45,444 nucleotides of DNA. Origin: an uncultured Flavobacteriaceae bacterium (lineage in GTDB: Bacteria > Bacteroidota > Bacteroidia > Flavobacteriales > Flavobacteriaceae). The position numbers were made by a program, and so were the translations under genes. Below the pieces are notes generated by a model. The model was given only the letters and a program-made list of their open reading frames with translations, made no database searches and had not been told where the DNA came from. The stretch is taken from the NCBI GenBank assembly GCA_938010765.1, contig CALLVX010000007.1, positions 1 through 45,444 on the forward strand, given 5' to 3'. This document shows positions 8,501 to 16,820 of the stretch, in pieces (positions within the stretch are counted from its first letter, which is position 1; each line of letters opens with the position of its first letter).

Positions 8501-11500
8501 TCGGAAAAAGAGGAAGATGAGTTTTCTAAATTATATTACACACATGTATGGGAACCTTCGTCTATACTGATAAAAGAAAGCAGCGAAGCCAGTGTAGAAC
8601 ATATTTTAATTTTCGATACGGATGAAGCCTTCTACAATTCTTACAAGGAAAGACCAGAGACGAAAGGCAACAAAGTTGTATTGGTGCAACCGGGTCAAAG
8701 CTATGAAGAAAGCTCAAAACGGAATACTTATAAGGTACAACCCACTAGTATTAATGACCTAGTCAGACTTTTGGAATCTTTAGAAAAGAAGGAAATCAGG
8801 TTTAGTAAAATCTGCTATGCTTGGTCCAAGACACCGTTTCAACATGAAGTAACCTTTTTAAAAGAATCACTTGAAAAAGGAGTTTATTCATTTTTGTGCT
8901 TATGCCAATCATTGATCGGTAGTAAGGCAGACCATATGTTTCAATTAGTATATCTATACTATGGTTCAGAAGATGATTATCAGCCTCATAATGAAGCAGT
9001 AAGCGGTTTTGCAAAAAGTTTGCATTTAGAAAACTCCGATGTTATTTGTAAAACTGTTGAAATTCAGAGTAAGAAGATAGCGATCGCAAATGTTGTAAAT
9101 GTAGTTGATTTTGAATTCCGAAAAGAAACCAACGACGAGTTAGCTGTTCGTTATACCGCAGATGAACGATTCGTACGAAAACTGAAAAACATACATCCCT
9201 GGGCCAATGAAAAATTGTCGATATCGTCCCAGTTTGCACTTAAAGAAAGAGGAGTGTACTTAATTACCGGAGGTACCGGAGGATTGGGATTCATCTTTGC
9301 TGAATTTTTGGCAAAACAGTGCAAGGCAAAACTGATTCTTACGGGCCGGTCCGAGCTCTCCGAAGGGAAATTGGCCAAGATTAAAGAAATTGAGGCGTTG
9401 GGCTCAGAGGTTTTTTATGAACCTACCGATGTCTCCAATCCCGAGGAGATTTACAATTTACTAGCCAAAAGCAAGGCTAAATTTGGTGCTATCAACGGAC
9501 TTGTTCATGCTGCCGGTGTATTGCGAGATTCTAATATTAGGAACAAGACCATAGCCGAGATGCGTGCAGTTTTTGCGCCAAAGGTTTTCGGAACATTTTA
9601 TCTCGACGAAGCAACTAAAAATGAAAACCTTGATTTTTTCGTGACCTTTTCTTCAATGGCCGCGGTGGGAGGAAACATGGGGCAAAGTGATTATTCGTAT
9701 GCAAACCACTTTATGGACACGTTCGCAAGGAGGCGTGCAAATCTTCAAAAAACCGGAGGAAGATCAGGGAAATCTTTAAGCCTGAATTGGTCAATCTGGG
9801 CCGATGGCGGAATGAAGCTCGATGCCCAAATGGAGCTGTTTTTCAAAAATAAGTTGGGAATACGACCACTTAGTCTTGATACGGGAATTGGAGCGTTCTG
9901 CAATGGATTGCTCTCAGACGAAACCCAAATAGTAGTGGCGGAAGGGATGCAGGAAAGAATGGAAATTGCATGGGGTATTAGAAAGGAAGAGGTGGCTTCA
10001 GAAGTCGAAGAACCAAAAACGTTGGCGCCCATATCACCTTTGCCAACTGCAGATGCCAATGACGAAGCTATCGCAGCGGTGCAACAAGGGCTGATCCAGA
10101 TTGCGATGGATTTTTTAAAATTGGAAGAAGACGATGTATCCATAGATAAAATATTGCTTGATATCGGTTTCGATTCTATCGGCTTGGCGTCGTATGCAAA
10201 TGCCCTCAATGACAAATACCGTCTAGAAACTATTACGCCGGTATTATTTTTTGAGTATCCATCTATACGAGAAATTGCCAAATATCTTACAGCTGAACAT
10301 CATGCTGAGGTGATGGAAGCACATAGTATGTCTTCTGCTGCTGGCAGGGATTCCGAACAAATGACAAAACCAAAGACGCAAGTGGTAGTTAAAGAGGAAG
10401 TTGCTTCAGGGTTTTCAGGAATAAACAAGGGGTGGAATGCCAAGGCTTTTGACCAAAAAGAAATGGGTATTTCTTCAAAATCGGGTATTTCTGCCGACTC
10501 ACGTTTTGTAGATTGTCCGATTGCCATCGTAGGCGTTGGAGGTGTTATGCCCAAATCGCGCAATATGGAGGAATATTGGGAAAATTTGAAGAATGGAGAA
10601 AATATGATTTCCGTAATTCCAAGAGACAGATGGATATGGGAAGATTTTGATGGAGATCCAATAACCGAAAAAAATAAGACGAACTCCAAATACGGAGGCT
10701 TTATTGAAGATGCGGATAAGTTTGACCCACTATTTTTTGGTATTTCCCCACGAGAGGCAGAAATGATGGACCCGCAACAACGCGTATTTCTTGAAACCGT
10801 ATGGAGTACTATCGAAGATTCTGGGTATAAAGTTTCAGATCTTTCGGGGACAAAGACAGGACTTTTTGTGGGAGTAGCGGTTCATGACTATAGTGATTTG
10901 ATGAATACTCTAAACATTGAGTTGGATGGCTATACCGCTTCTGGTAATTCTCACTGCATGTTGGCCAACCGTATTTCGTTTTTATTAAACCTGCGTGGGC
11001 CAAGTGCGCCCATTGATACGGCCTGTTCAAGTTCTTTGATCGCAATTCACCGTGCCATAGAATCTATTCACACCGGAAGTAGTGATATGGCCATCGTAGG
11101 AGGGGTACAATTAATGATGACCCCTGCGGCCCATATTTCGTTTGGCATGGCGGGAATGTTGAGTAGCGATGGCAAATGCAAGACGTTTGATAAAGATGCC
11201 AACGGCTATGTTAGAGGTGAAGGTTCGGGTGCGGTTTTTCTAAAACCTTTGGCAAAAGCGGAAGCGGATAATGATCAAATATATGCTGTGATAAAGTCTA
11301 CGGCCGAAAATCATGGAGGCAGGGCTACGATGTTAACGGCGCCCAATCCGCATGCGCAATCCGAATTGTTGGTGGAAGCTTATGAAAAAGCACAGATTGA
11401 CCCCACCACGGTCGGGTACGTGGAATGTCACGGTACAGGAACCAGTTTGGGAGACCCAATAGAAATAAGGGCTTTGATCAAATCTTTCAAGGAGCTATAT

Positions 11501-13327
11501 CAAAAATTCGATCAACCTGCGCCAAAAACACCCCATATAGGTTTAAGTTCAGTAAAAACCAACATTGGTCACCTGGAAACGGCCGCGGGGATTTCTAGCT
11601 TTTTGAAAGTGGTGCTTGCCATAAAACATAAACAAATACCCGCCTCACTTCATTTTGAGAACTTAAACCCACATATTGATCTGTCCGGGAGCCCTTTCCA
11701 TATTATTGATAAAACAACGGCTTGGAGGGCGATTAAAGGAAAAGACGGAAAAGAAGTTCCACTAAGGGCAGGTGTTAGCTCCTTTGGTTTTGGCGGAGCC
11801 AACGCACATGTGGTACTAGAAGAGTATAGAGCACCGCTTAAACAAACCTCCGTCGCATTCGAAGGGCCTTATTCATTTGTTCTTTCGGCAAAAAATAAAG
11901 AAAGACTTCCCGTATATGCACAATCTATTTTAAACCATATTGAGAAAAAGGAGGTGGAATTGTTTAGTTTGATCTATACCTTACAGGTAGGAAGGGATGC
12001 AATGGCCGAAAGACTTGCATTTACCGTGAACTCGCTCTCCGAATTAAAACAAAAACTAAAGGATTATTGTACCGGGAGCGCCTCGAACGAATCTGTATTT
12101 GTAGGCAAGGTAAGTCGTAAGTTAGACGACGCTTTGAAGGCAATTTCAATTGATGATTTGATTGCGAACCATCAGTTTTCGGAAATTCTTAAGGTTTGGG
12201 TACAAGGGGTAGATGTAGACTGGAACCGATTTTATGGAGAAGTCAAACCTAAAAGAATAAACATACCGACCTATCCCTTTTCGAAGGAACGTTATTGGTT
12301 TGAATTTGATTCCAATAATGCAAGAGTGAAAGAACAGGCCGTCCTTCATCCTCTTTTACATAAGAACACCTCGGTACTGACACAACAAAGTTATAGCTCC
12401 TCGTTCAGTGAAAATGACTTCTTTCTCATTGACTATCAAAAAGCGAAGGAAAAGACCCTGTCTGTCGGGGGCTATCTAGAAATGGCATATGAAGCGGTAC
12501 TGCATGCCACTTCTACCGGTTCCAAATTTGTTCCCATGGAATTTTCCAATGTTCAATGGAGTACCCCATTTTCACTTTCAGACAGTAAGACGATATCTAT
12601 AGCACTGTTCGAAGAAGATGGCGATAGAGTGGCCTTTAAAGGGTTTGGTATACAAGACGATGGAGAGCAAATCCATTATGAGGGAACGGTGAAACTTATG
12701 ACCATCGGTAAACCGCAAAAAATAAGTCTAGAATTACTTAATAAACAGATGAACTTTGGAGAGATACCTCAAAATGGAACATTTGGTTCTTTCGAGCAAA
12801 TGGCATCGAGAAATTCCACCAAGCCGGAAGTTACCTCCTTTGCTATGGGACACAATCAAACGCTAACGCATGTAGTACTGACCGGCAATTTGGAAAATGA
12901 CGCCACCACCTTTGTTTTGAACCCGACGATTGTTGAATGTTGCCTCGCAACGGCGGGTCTATTGATAGATACTGACAAATACAGTGATCATCCTCCATTC
13001 CCGACCAAGCTTGAACAATTAAAAGTGGTATCGCCATGTGTAGCGGAAATGTTTGTTTGGACCCGTCATTCAAGGGGTAAAGAAGTGAGTGATCATAAGG
13101 CGGTATTGGATGTGGATATTTTTGATAAACAAGGAAATATCTGTGTTTCTTTAAAATCCTTGACATTTATTAATGATAGTTCCGATCTGAATGCTCCTAT
13201 GGAATCTGGCGACTTATCCGGTTATTTGGCGTCTGTATACGATTTGTTGCCTAACGGAGGGGCTGAAAATTTGCTGGAAAATATCGACAATGAGTTTGAA
13301 AAATTGTTGGATGGTGATTTTAGTTGA
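2771..13327 (+). CDS. trans-AT type I PKS 'PKS A': ACP - DUF2156-like - PLP lyase (SH-like) - KS-DH-KR-ACP - KS-DH0
   Basis: A 3518-residue cytoplasmic megasynthase starting at ATG 2771. Domains in order: ACP (1-87; phosphopantetheine Ser43); DUF2156-like domain (139-462); tryptophanase-type PLP domain (about 537-935; Lys764); KS1 (about 1005-1425; Cys1172, His1307, His1347); DH (about 1617-1895; His1645, Asp1814); KR (about 2160-2350; Tyr2308); ACP (2430-2505; Ser2469); KS2 (about 2580-3000; Cys2752, His2887, His2934); degenerate DH (about 3190-3470); and a 25-residue acidic C-terminal tail that may be a docking element. There is no AT, so malonyl loading must be in trans. The KR carries the second Asp of the B-type motif (AGVLRD). 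Starting with a bare ACP and ending with KS-DH0 means both ends are halves of split modules. The downstream partner is probably PKS C, whose first domain is an ACP. The lyase pair is the unusual part. Confidence 0.95.
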   Translation: MDQIEKLIESTKLYLSSLISEVSELNITDTDLSTPFQELGIDSFSVLQVIKKLEDDFGTLPKTLLFENFNINDLSTYFVNKHEEVISAKFSNLQHFVAAPIPFKDQLGDTLEVKREKLKNTTKEQKGEIEAKRPVKRSMRTPIIVLEIEAVVHPELKDWYATMFTKYKNEGSASRGTRNIAPYLFIGSEKKGYLNYNKNNNIILVYAYTGPRDYFTVIAQEIAQYCIDNGLEITILSDYAIESVGADSYYSTPFGIISRIDNLKDFTLQGKAMRRLRYQVSKFEKSGNCKTVEYINGTNKETDKTITILIDEWCAPRTMVNPLIHLVREEIKVGKLSAEHRLFLTYLDNVLQNAILISSLSSEMNGYLMDLEFYPKDMPLGGLEYGIIKIIETLAAEGCDMLSLGGTYGCKLEESNNADPDMDKTLEFLREKKLFNDEGNLQFKNKFRPEHQTIFICRPKSIGNADNVTDVIMMIADPSKTNVTEENTYTKLSLEIKVEEKNTAVPVKIDVRSEIGGEKNNLTNADEGVMIEGEQRSLLLANFNFNPLTIPDSELAYNLKTDSWAQLDSPAIDKQLNFLHSQLYQPVHIEESLQKLFPFLHLAFTSSGRNAEKAFFKSWTKKGKVIQNLLFPTAIFSQIENGFLPLELPHDTVFDLKSEEIFKGNLKWDTFEEQLIKEANSISLVAIELSDNAAGGAPVSLGHLKKVKKLLIKYSVPLVIDGTRVLENAKFIIEHEKGYERKSLWKVAKEIFSVADAVWVSLAKDFCVNKGGIVATNNEALFKKLQEVVQDEGIGLDIIDKKLIAHSFAHQNIIENLIVERIKNVRSINEKLAKHGIPIVKLAGSHCILIDVKQLSQFTPFENPVASFLAWMFLNTGILGGAHSAGMQKNTHINNLVRLSIPIGLERNKVNEISTKLIDLFDKMENIPELVIAGNTSETSLMPVAKFKLKGYHNVATNLIPIPTGSSVAQEPMHSAENKDYLTVPEVEKESSTIGNASDTNKEASKDIAIVGMSGRYPKAKNLDELWNNLLEGKDCIETIPEERLQQRSANQFSKKYRGGFLTDVDKFDSMFFNIPPAVAEMFDPQERLLLETAWESIEDAGYYPEILTPDGAPKNIGVFVGAVWTMYQMIGAEEKMIGHDTNPNSFLWSVANRISYSLNLSGPSLSVDTACSSSMTALYLACEAIYNGECSGAIVGGVNLDLHQSKFDINSFGGALSPDGVCRSFGKGANGYVAGEGVGTIFIKSLEQAEKDGDHIYGVIKSVSVNHGGRTSGYMVPDPKAQANLVQSALKKAGIDARSLGYIEAHGTGTELGDPIEIAGLTTAFEKYAVKKQSCAIGSVKTNIGHLEAAAAVVGIQKVLLQMKHKTLVPSLHSSELNEFIDFENSPFYVEQKVEGWKPKTVDGVQFPLRAGISSFGAGGANAHVIIESYERKTKEHPKEGQPNYQIFPLSAVKEHILHESAIRLRSFVEKDISLDVSKQLSIDDIGHTLRIGRKSFEHRLVILAATKQELVTKLSLFIEGKKDNGILKGAVQNAGSFTRLLNSSERKAFIKLVSESGDLQKLGQLWIEGITNDWQGLSSSVRNKRVPLPTYPFADKRHWVERKENVVGASSIQYPLLDTNESTFERQIFKKTFRDNEFFIYDHLVSDIPTLPGVAYLDFARKAGELAAGRKVKSIKNIIWLNPISVVDSVPVDIWIELIPQGEQVKFEVYGKNGDGVKQLHSQGRLAYFSEESQQFEPEYIDVKSIQERCVKVLDGKDAYPLFKTLGLGLGPSFQVLQEVYKNEDEMLGIMKIPDVCLNDFEDFLLHPSIVDGAGQTAMAAHLSDSEKSGEMFVPYSFGEVEIHNPLTPTCYSYIQKANEPNSKLSKANLIILDETGKVLVKINESVGIPLTDIHEKSDEDTMRALQTSEKEEDEFSKLYYTHVWEPSSILIKESSEASVEHILIFDTDEAFYNSYKERPETKGNKVVLVQPGQSYEESSKRNTYKVQPTSINDLVRLLESLEKKEIRFSKICYAWSKTPFQHEVTFLKESLEKGVYSFLCLCQSLIGSKADHMFQLVYLYYGSEDDYQPHNEAVSGFAKSLHLENSDVICKTVEIQSKKIAIANVVNVVDFEFRKETNDELAVRYTADERFVRKLKNIHPWANEKLSISSQFALKERGVYLITGGTGGLGFIFAEFLAKQCKAKLILTGRSELSEGKLAKIKEIEALGSEVFYEPTDVSNPEEIYNLLAKSKAKFGAINGLVHAAGVLRDSNIRNKTIAEMRAVFAPKVFGTFYLDEATKNENLDFFVTFSSMAAVGGNMGQSDYSYANHFMDTFARRRANLQKTGGRSGKSLSLNWSIWADGGMKLDAQMELFFKNKLGIRPLSLDTGIGAFCNGLLSDETQIVVAEGMQERMEIAWGIRKEEVASEVEEPKTLAPISPLPTADANDEAIAAVQQGLIQIAMDFLKLEEDDVSIDKILLDIGFDSIGLASYANALNDKYRLETITPVLFFEYPSIREIAKYLTAEHHAEVMEAHSMSSAAGRDSEQMTKPKTQVVVKEEVASGFSGINKGWNAKAFDQKEMGISSKSGISADSRFVDCPIAIVGVGGVMPKSRNMEEYWENLKNGENMISVIPRDRWIWEDFDGDPITEKNKTNSKYGGFIEDADKFDPLFFGISPREAEMMDPQQRVFLETVWSTIEDSGYKVSDLSGTKTGLFVGVAVHDYSDLMNTLNIELDGYTASGNSHCMLANRISFLLNLRGPSAPIDTACSSSLIAIHRAIESIHTGSSDMAIVGGVQLMMTPAAHISFGMAGMLSSDGKCKTFDKDANGYVRGEGSGAVFLKPLAKAEADNDQIYAVIKSTAENHGGRATMLTAPNPHAQSELLVEAYEKAQIDPTTVGYVECHGTGTSLGDPIEIRALIKSFKELYQKFDQPAPKTPHIGLSSVKTNIGHLETAAGISSFLKVVLAIKHKQIPASLHFENLNPHIDLSGSPFHIIDKTTAWRAIKGKDGKEVPLRAGVSSFGFGGANAHVVLEEYRAPLKQTSVAFEGPYSFVLSAKNKERLPVYAQSILNHIEKKEVELFSLIYTLQVGRDAMAERLAFTVNSLSELKQKLKDYCTGSASNESVFVGKVSRKLDDALKAISIDDLIANHQFSEILKVWVQGVDVDWNRFYGEVKPKRINIPTYPFSKERYWFEFDSNNARVKEQAVLHPLLHKNTSVLTQQSYSSSFSENDFFLIDYQKAKEKTLSVGGYLEMAYEAVLHATSTGSKFVPMEFSNVQWSTPFSLSDSKTISIALFEEDGDRVAFKGFGIQDDGEQIHYEGTVKLMTIGKPQKISLELLNKQMNFGEIPQNGTFGSFEQMASRNSTKPEVTSFAMGHNQTLTHVVLTGNLENDATTFVLNPTIVECCLATAGLLIDTDKYSDHPPFPTKLEQLKVVSPCVAEMFVWTRHSRGKEVSDHKAVLDVDIFDKQGNICVSLKSLTFINDSSDLNAPMESGDLSGYLASVYDLLPNGGAENLLENIDNEFEKLLDGDFS
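5780..10300 (+). other. PKS A extension module KS1-DH-KR-ACP
   Basis: KS1 has an intact Cys-His-His triad. The DH keeps His1645 and Asp1814, but the HxxxGxxxxP motif reads HLVSDIPTLP, with Asp in place of Gly. The KR has GGTGGLG and a Tyr/Lys pair. The predicted product is an alpha,beta-unsaturated thioester, or a beta-hydroxy thioester if the DH variant is slow. Confidence 0.8.
10511..13324 (+). other. PKS A terminal half-module KS2-DH0
   Basis: KS2 is complete. The following DH fold has lost its catalytic residues: Tyr3222 stands where the His should be (LIDYQKAKEKT), the Pro-Gly turn is absent, and the HPxxxD motif reads NPTIVE. No KR or ACP follows. The half-module therefore should extend the chain and leave a beta-ketone, using an ACP on another protein. 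Confidence 0.75.
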
Positions 13328-13536
13328 TCAAAATGATTGGCCAATTCATGGTTCAATCCAATCTATTTTTGAATTAGTACCTAACAAATGGTTATCTCAC
13401 TTTTTCCCAATTTTTGATCTTGGATAGTTCACCACTTATGTCACATAAAAATAGGTTTTATAAAAGTAGGGGCATCAATGGTGATTTTAGCCCAAAGCTC
13501 ACACCACTTTCATAGATAATTTTAGATACAATTTTA

Positions 13537-14952
13537 ATGCTTACACTGCGCACACTTGTTCTATTTTTCTTATTACTATTTTGTTCGTCGATCCACGGCC
13601 AAACAACAGATGAAACTAAAAAAACGGGCGATTCGATCAAAGGCATTGAATTGGGTATGTTAGATGGATTAATGGATCAAAAAGACCCTTTCCCAGGATT
13701 TGTAGATGAAGAAATCGGAAATGACACCACAAGTACGAATGGGTCTTTTTGGGATGAATATATATTCGACCCTGCGGCGTTGGGTGTCAGTTATGAATTG
13801 ACTTATAAATTTACCAAACCAGATGAGACCATAAAAAACAGAATGGCTTTTCGTTTGGAATATTCCAAATTTCTGTTTAATAGTTTTTATCTGCATCTAG
13901 ATGCAAAGTCTTTCACTTTCCTTAAAAACGATAGTAGAAGTAGACCAATAACCTATTATTCCAATGATGAGCCCAAAGAAAAGGGGTTTGCCTTTGGTTC
14001 TATTACACGAAACGCGTTCCTACAATATAGTTTTGGGAAGGCCAGCGTTAAAATGGGCATTCAGACATTGGCTTGGGGAGAGTCTGACTTTGCTGCCGTT
14101 ACCGATGAGATAAATCCATTCGATTTTCGAGATCCATTAAACTTGAATATTGATGAACTGCGCTTAGGGCAGTTGATGGTTGCGTTAAGCCTGTATACAT
14201 CCTTTGGTGACTGGAATGTTTTTTTTGTGCCCGATCCGAGATTTAATGAATTACCCAAAGAAGGTACAAGGTTCTATGTAGATCCTTTTGAGGGAAGAGA
14301 TGTTACATTTCAAGATGATGATAACGGAAACCTTTTCGAATATGGGGTACGATGGCAAAAGACATTCGGAAAAAGCGATGTAAGTTTAATAGCAACAAGC
14401 TTGATCGACAATACGATACAACAACAGCAAGTTAGTGAAACTTTGATTTTAGAGCGTAAAAAAAGATTTTCTACCCTAGGAACTACCTTTAATTATGCCA
14501 TAGGGAACCTGCTTGTGCGAGGAGAAGCCGCCATAAAGTTTTCCAAGATGTACAACAATTCGGCTTTACAGCTTATCGAGCGAAATGGGATCGATGCGAC
14601 AGTGGGTTTTGAATATGCTCCCAATAGCGATACAACTGTTGGATTAGAGTTGGTAAATAACCATATTATCGATTGGGACGAAGCTATTTTAGGAGTCCCT
14701 AGAAATAACTACACCGTCTTTTTTTTGGCAACAAAACAGCTTCTGAAAAACAACTTGTCTTTAAGCTATATATCTATGTTTAATGGGCCTTACACCACTT
14801 TTTTCAACCTGCTTTCCGGTTCATATAAACTAAATGATAACATTACTTTGTCACTAGATACGATTATTCCTACGACGGAAAACGAGCGCAGTTCCTTTTA
14901 TCAATTTAGGGAACAACAACATCTCGCTTTTAAGGTGCAATATTTATTTTGA
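13537..14952 (+). CDS. outer-membrane beta-barrel protein (putative export partner)
   Basis: 471 residues with a clear N-terminal signal peptide (hydrophobic LVLFFLLLFCSS, cleavage likely near residue 22 just before QTTD). The rest is dominated by alternating hydrophobic/polar strands with many aromatics, and the chain ends in Phe (FKVQYLF), the usual C-terminal signal for BAM-dependent insertion. It resembles DUF1302-type barrels, which are often encoded beside an MMPL/RND permease and a LolA-like protein in other phyla; I cannot confirm the family without a search. Both such partners are in this locus (22152-25632). A role in moving the polyketide or a lipid-like intermediate across the outer membrane is inferred. 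The 209-base gap before it holds no gene or clear terminator. Confidence 0.7.
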   Translation: MLTLRTLVLFFLLLFCSSIHGQTTDETKKTGDSIKGIELGMLDGLMDQKDPFPGFVDEEIGNDTTSTNGSFWDEYIFDPAALGVSYELTYKFTKPDETIKNRMAFRLEYSKFLFNSFYLHLDAKSFTFLKNDSRSRPITYYSNDEPKEKGFAFGSITRNAFLQYSFGKASVKMGIQTLAWGESDFAAVTDEINPFDFRDPLNLNIDELRLGQLMVALSLYTSFGDWNVFFVPDPRFNELPKEGTRFYVDPFEGRDVTFQDDDNGNLFEYGVRWQKTFGKSDVSLIATSLIDNTIQQQQVSETLILERKKRFSTLGTTFNYAIGNLLVRGEAAIKFSKMYNNSALQLIERNGIDATVGFEYAPNSDTTVGLELVNNHIIDWDEAILGVPRNNYTVFFLATKQLLKNNLSLSYISMFNGPYTTFFNLLSGSYKLNDNITLSLDTIIPTTENERSSFYQFREQQHLAFKVQYLF

Positions 14953-15045
14953 CAACCGCATTCGACACATCGTCTAACAAGACATATCAAGACCAAATCC
15001 ACCCCCAGGCAGCAGTCTATTCCAACTCATTTTAAAACACGATAT

Positions 15046-16803
15046 ATGCAAACACTGGAGAATGAAATAGCAGAGAAGATCTTATCGAAAAAAATCGAAA
15101 AAAAGGAGGCGATCAAACTTTTTGATGGTTTGTCGGAGACCGATAAGTTACAATTGATCACAAAGATCAAGTCCAAGTTATTGGATGCTACGTCCCTTAC
15201 TAAAAGCAGTCGTATTTCGGCCTCTAGGCTAAAGCCAATAGACCAAAGAGATCTAGAGGACCGTCATAGGGCATATATCAAAGAGCTCGCCAAGGAGTAT
15301 CAGAAGTTCGTACCCAAATCAAGAGAGAACATTCCCAAGAATCACTTCCATTTTGTGGATCAAAGAAGAAATTTTCATTTGATCAAGGAAATAAAGAAAA
15401 TGCACTTTCAGATCACTTATGAGAAGGCCGAAGGAGCCTATGTCCATGATATTGATGGTAATAAATACATTGATATTTCCGGAGACATGGGAGTCAATAT
15501 TTTTGGACACAAACCTCCTTTTCTCGTAAAGGCGTTGAAGGAAGCGATCGACCGGGGCATCCCATTAGCGGGGTATTCCGAAACCATCAACGAAACATCT
15601 AAAATCATCAGTGAGTTAACCGGCCATGATCGGGTCTTGTTTACACAGTCGGGAACCGAGGCGGTGGTCGTTGCTACTAGAATTGCACGAGCCGCAACGA
15701 ACAAGAAAAAAATCGTCTTGTTCGATGGGGCGTACCATGGGCTGTCGGACAATGTCATGGCCATGAGGGATATGCAGGGAAATAGTCTTGCCGCTGGTCC
15801 CGGAATGCTGCAGGAATTCGCCGATCAAATCATTGTTTTGAAGTATGGGGATAAAGAATCGCTCGATTTTGTTGAAAACCATTCGGACGAAATCGCCGGT
15901 GTTTTGGTAGAACCCGTGCAATCAAGGCATATTTATAATAAGCCCATTGAATTCTTGAAAGAATTGAGAAACATCACGATAGAGCACAATGTTCCTTTGA
16001 TTTTCGATGAGATGATCACTGGTTTTCGGGTAGGCCCTCAAGGAGCACAAGGTGTTTTTGGAGTCTTACCGGACATGGTCACCTATGGGAAAATTCCGGG
16101 TGGCGGTCTACCTACGGGCGTAGTCGTTGGTTCTTCGGAATACATGGATTTAATAGATGGTGGTACTTGGGAATTTGATGATGATTCCATGCCCAAATCC
16201 AAAAGAGTGGGGATGGGCGGAACGCATTCGCAAAACCCCTTAAAAGTTGCCGCGGCATATGCAACCATGAACGAGATAAAGAAAAGAACTGCCAACTGCC
16301 AAAGTTGTAGTGTTTTCTCGAATCAATGTGAAGGCCTTTATTGCAAGCTTAACAACCGTACTACCAGAATGGTCGAGGAACTGAATTCTTACTTTTTAGA
16401 GAACAACCTTCCGATAACCATAGATCATTTTGGTTCCCTGTTCCGTTTTAGGTATATCGATAGTTATTGGGGAATAACCGAAGCGCTCATGTTCATCCTA
16501 TTACGAATGCACGGTATTGAGACAAATATTCAAGGAAACTGCTTTTTGACAACGGCACATACCGATACCGATATAAAAAAGGTGATTGCTGCGGTCAAAA
16601 AGAGTTTGAAAATACTCATTAAAGAAGGATTCTTCTATGAAGTGAAAATTGAAGAAATAGCGTCGGTAACAGATAAGCCTGGAGATGCGAAACCCATCGC
16701 TACCGGAACAACGGCGAGTAAGCATGTAACAAATATTGATAACTCTCAAATTCAGAAACTGAAAGAGCATCTGATAAGTGATTTAAAAAGATTTGATCAA
16801 TAA
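15046..16803 (+). CDS. PKS-associated class III (GSAM-like) aminotransferase
   Basis: 585 residues. This is a fold-type I PLP aminotransferase of the glutamate-1-semialdehyde aminomutase-like group used as AMT domains in PKS/NRPS systems. Visible marks: IDGNKYIDIS, the GHKPPF turn, TQSGTEAVVVATR, FDGAYHG, Asp321 in FDEMITGFR, and Lys349 in TYGKIPGGGLP as the PLP Schiff-base lysine. Residues 70-140 match the conserved segment found just ahead of PKS AMT domains (HRAYIKELAKEY ... EKAEGAYVHD). It is free-standing rather than fused. It ends 17 bases before PKS C, whose first ACP is predicted to carry a beta-keto chain, so reductive amination of that ketone is the likely task. Four cysteines at 418, 421, 428 and 433 (CX2CX6CX4C) form an unusual insert. 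The last 60 residues are a poorly conserved extension. Confidence 0.88.
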   Translation: MQTLENEIAEKILSKKIEKKEAIKLFDGLSETDKLQLITKIKSKLLDATSLTKSSRISASRLKPIDQRDLEDRHRAYIKELAKEYQKFVPKSRENIPKNHFHFVDQRRNFHLIKEIKKMHFQITYEKAEGAYVHDIDGNKYIDISGDMGVNIFGHKPPFLVKALKEAIDRGIPLAGYSETINETSKIISELTGHDRVLFTQSGTEAVVVATRIARAATNKKKIVLFDGAYHGLSDNVMAMRDMQGNSLAAGPGMLQEFADQIIVLKYGDKESLDFVENHSDEIAGVLVEPVQSRHIYNKPIEFLKELRNITIEHNVPLIFDEMITGFRVGPQGAQGVFGVLPDMVTYGKIPGGGLPTGVVVGSSEYMDLIDGGTWEFDDDSMPKSKRVGMGGTHSQNPLKVAAAYATMNEIKKRTANCQSCSVFSNQCEGLYCKLNNRTTRMVEELNSYFLENNLPITIDHFGSLFRFRYIDSYWGITEALMFILLRMHGIETNIQGNCFLTTAHTDTDIKKVIAAVKKSLKILIKEGFFYEVKIEEIASVTDKPGDAKPIATGTTASKHVTNIDNSQIQKLKEHLISDLKRFDQ

Positions 16804-16820
16804 CTTAATAACTATAGAAC

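Noticed and set aside
9745-10689. Long antisense frames opposite PKS domains (and many similar elsewhere)
   Set aside because: They mirror conserved PKS coding sequence, have low-complexity composition, and lack starts or context of their own.
12350-13180. Pyran-synthase interpretation of the terminal DH-like domain of PKS A
   Set aside because: Pyran synthases keep the catalytic His; here it is Tyr and the Asp is also gone, so a dead DH is the simpler reading.
13191-13427. 78-codon + strand frame across the 3' end of PKS A
   Set aside because: Mostly an out-of-frame reading of the PKS A end; no family resemblance.
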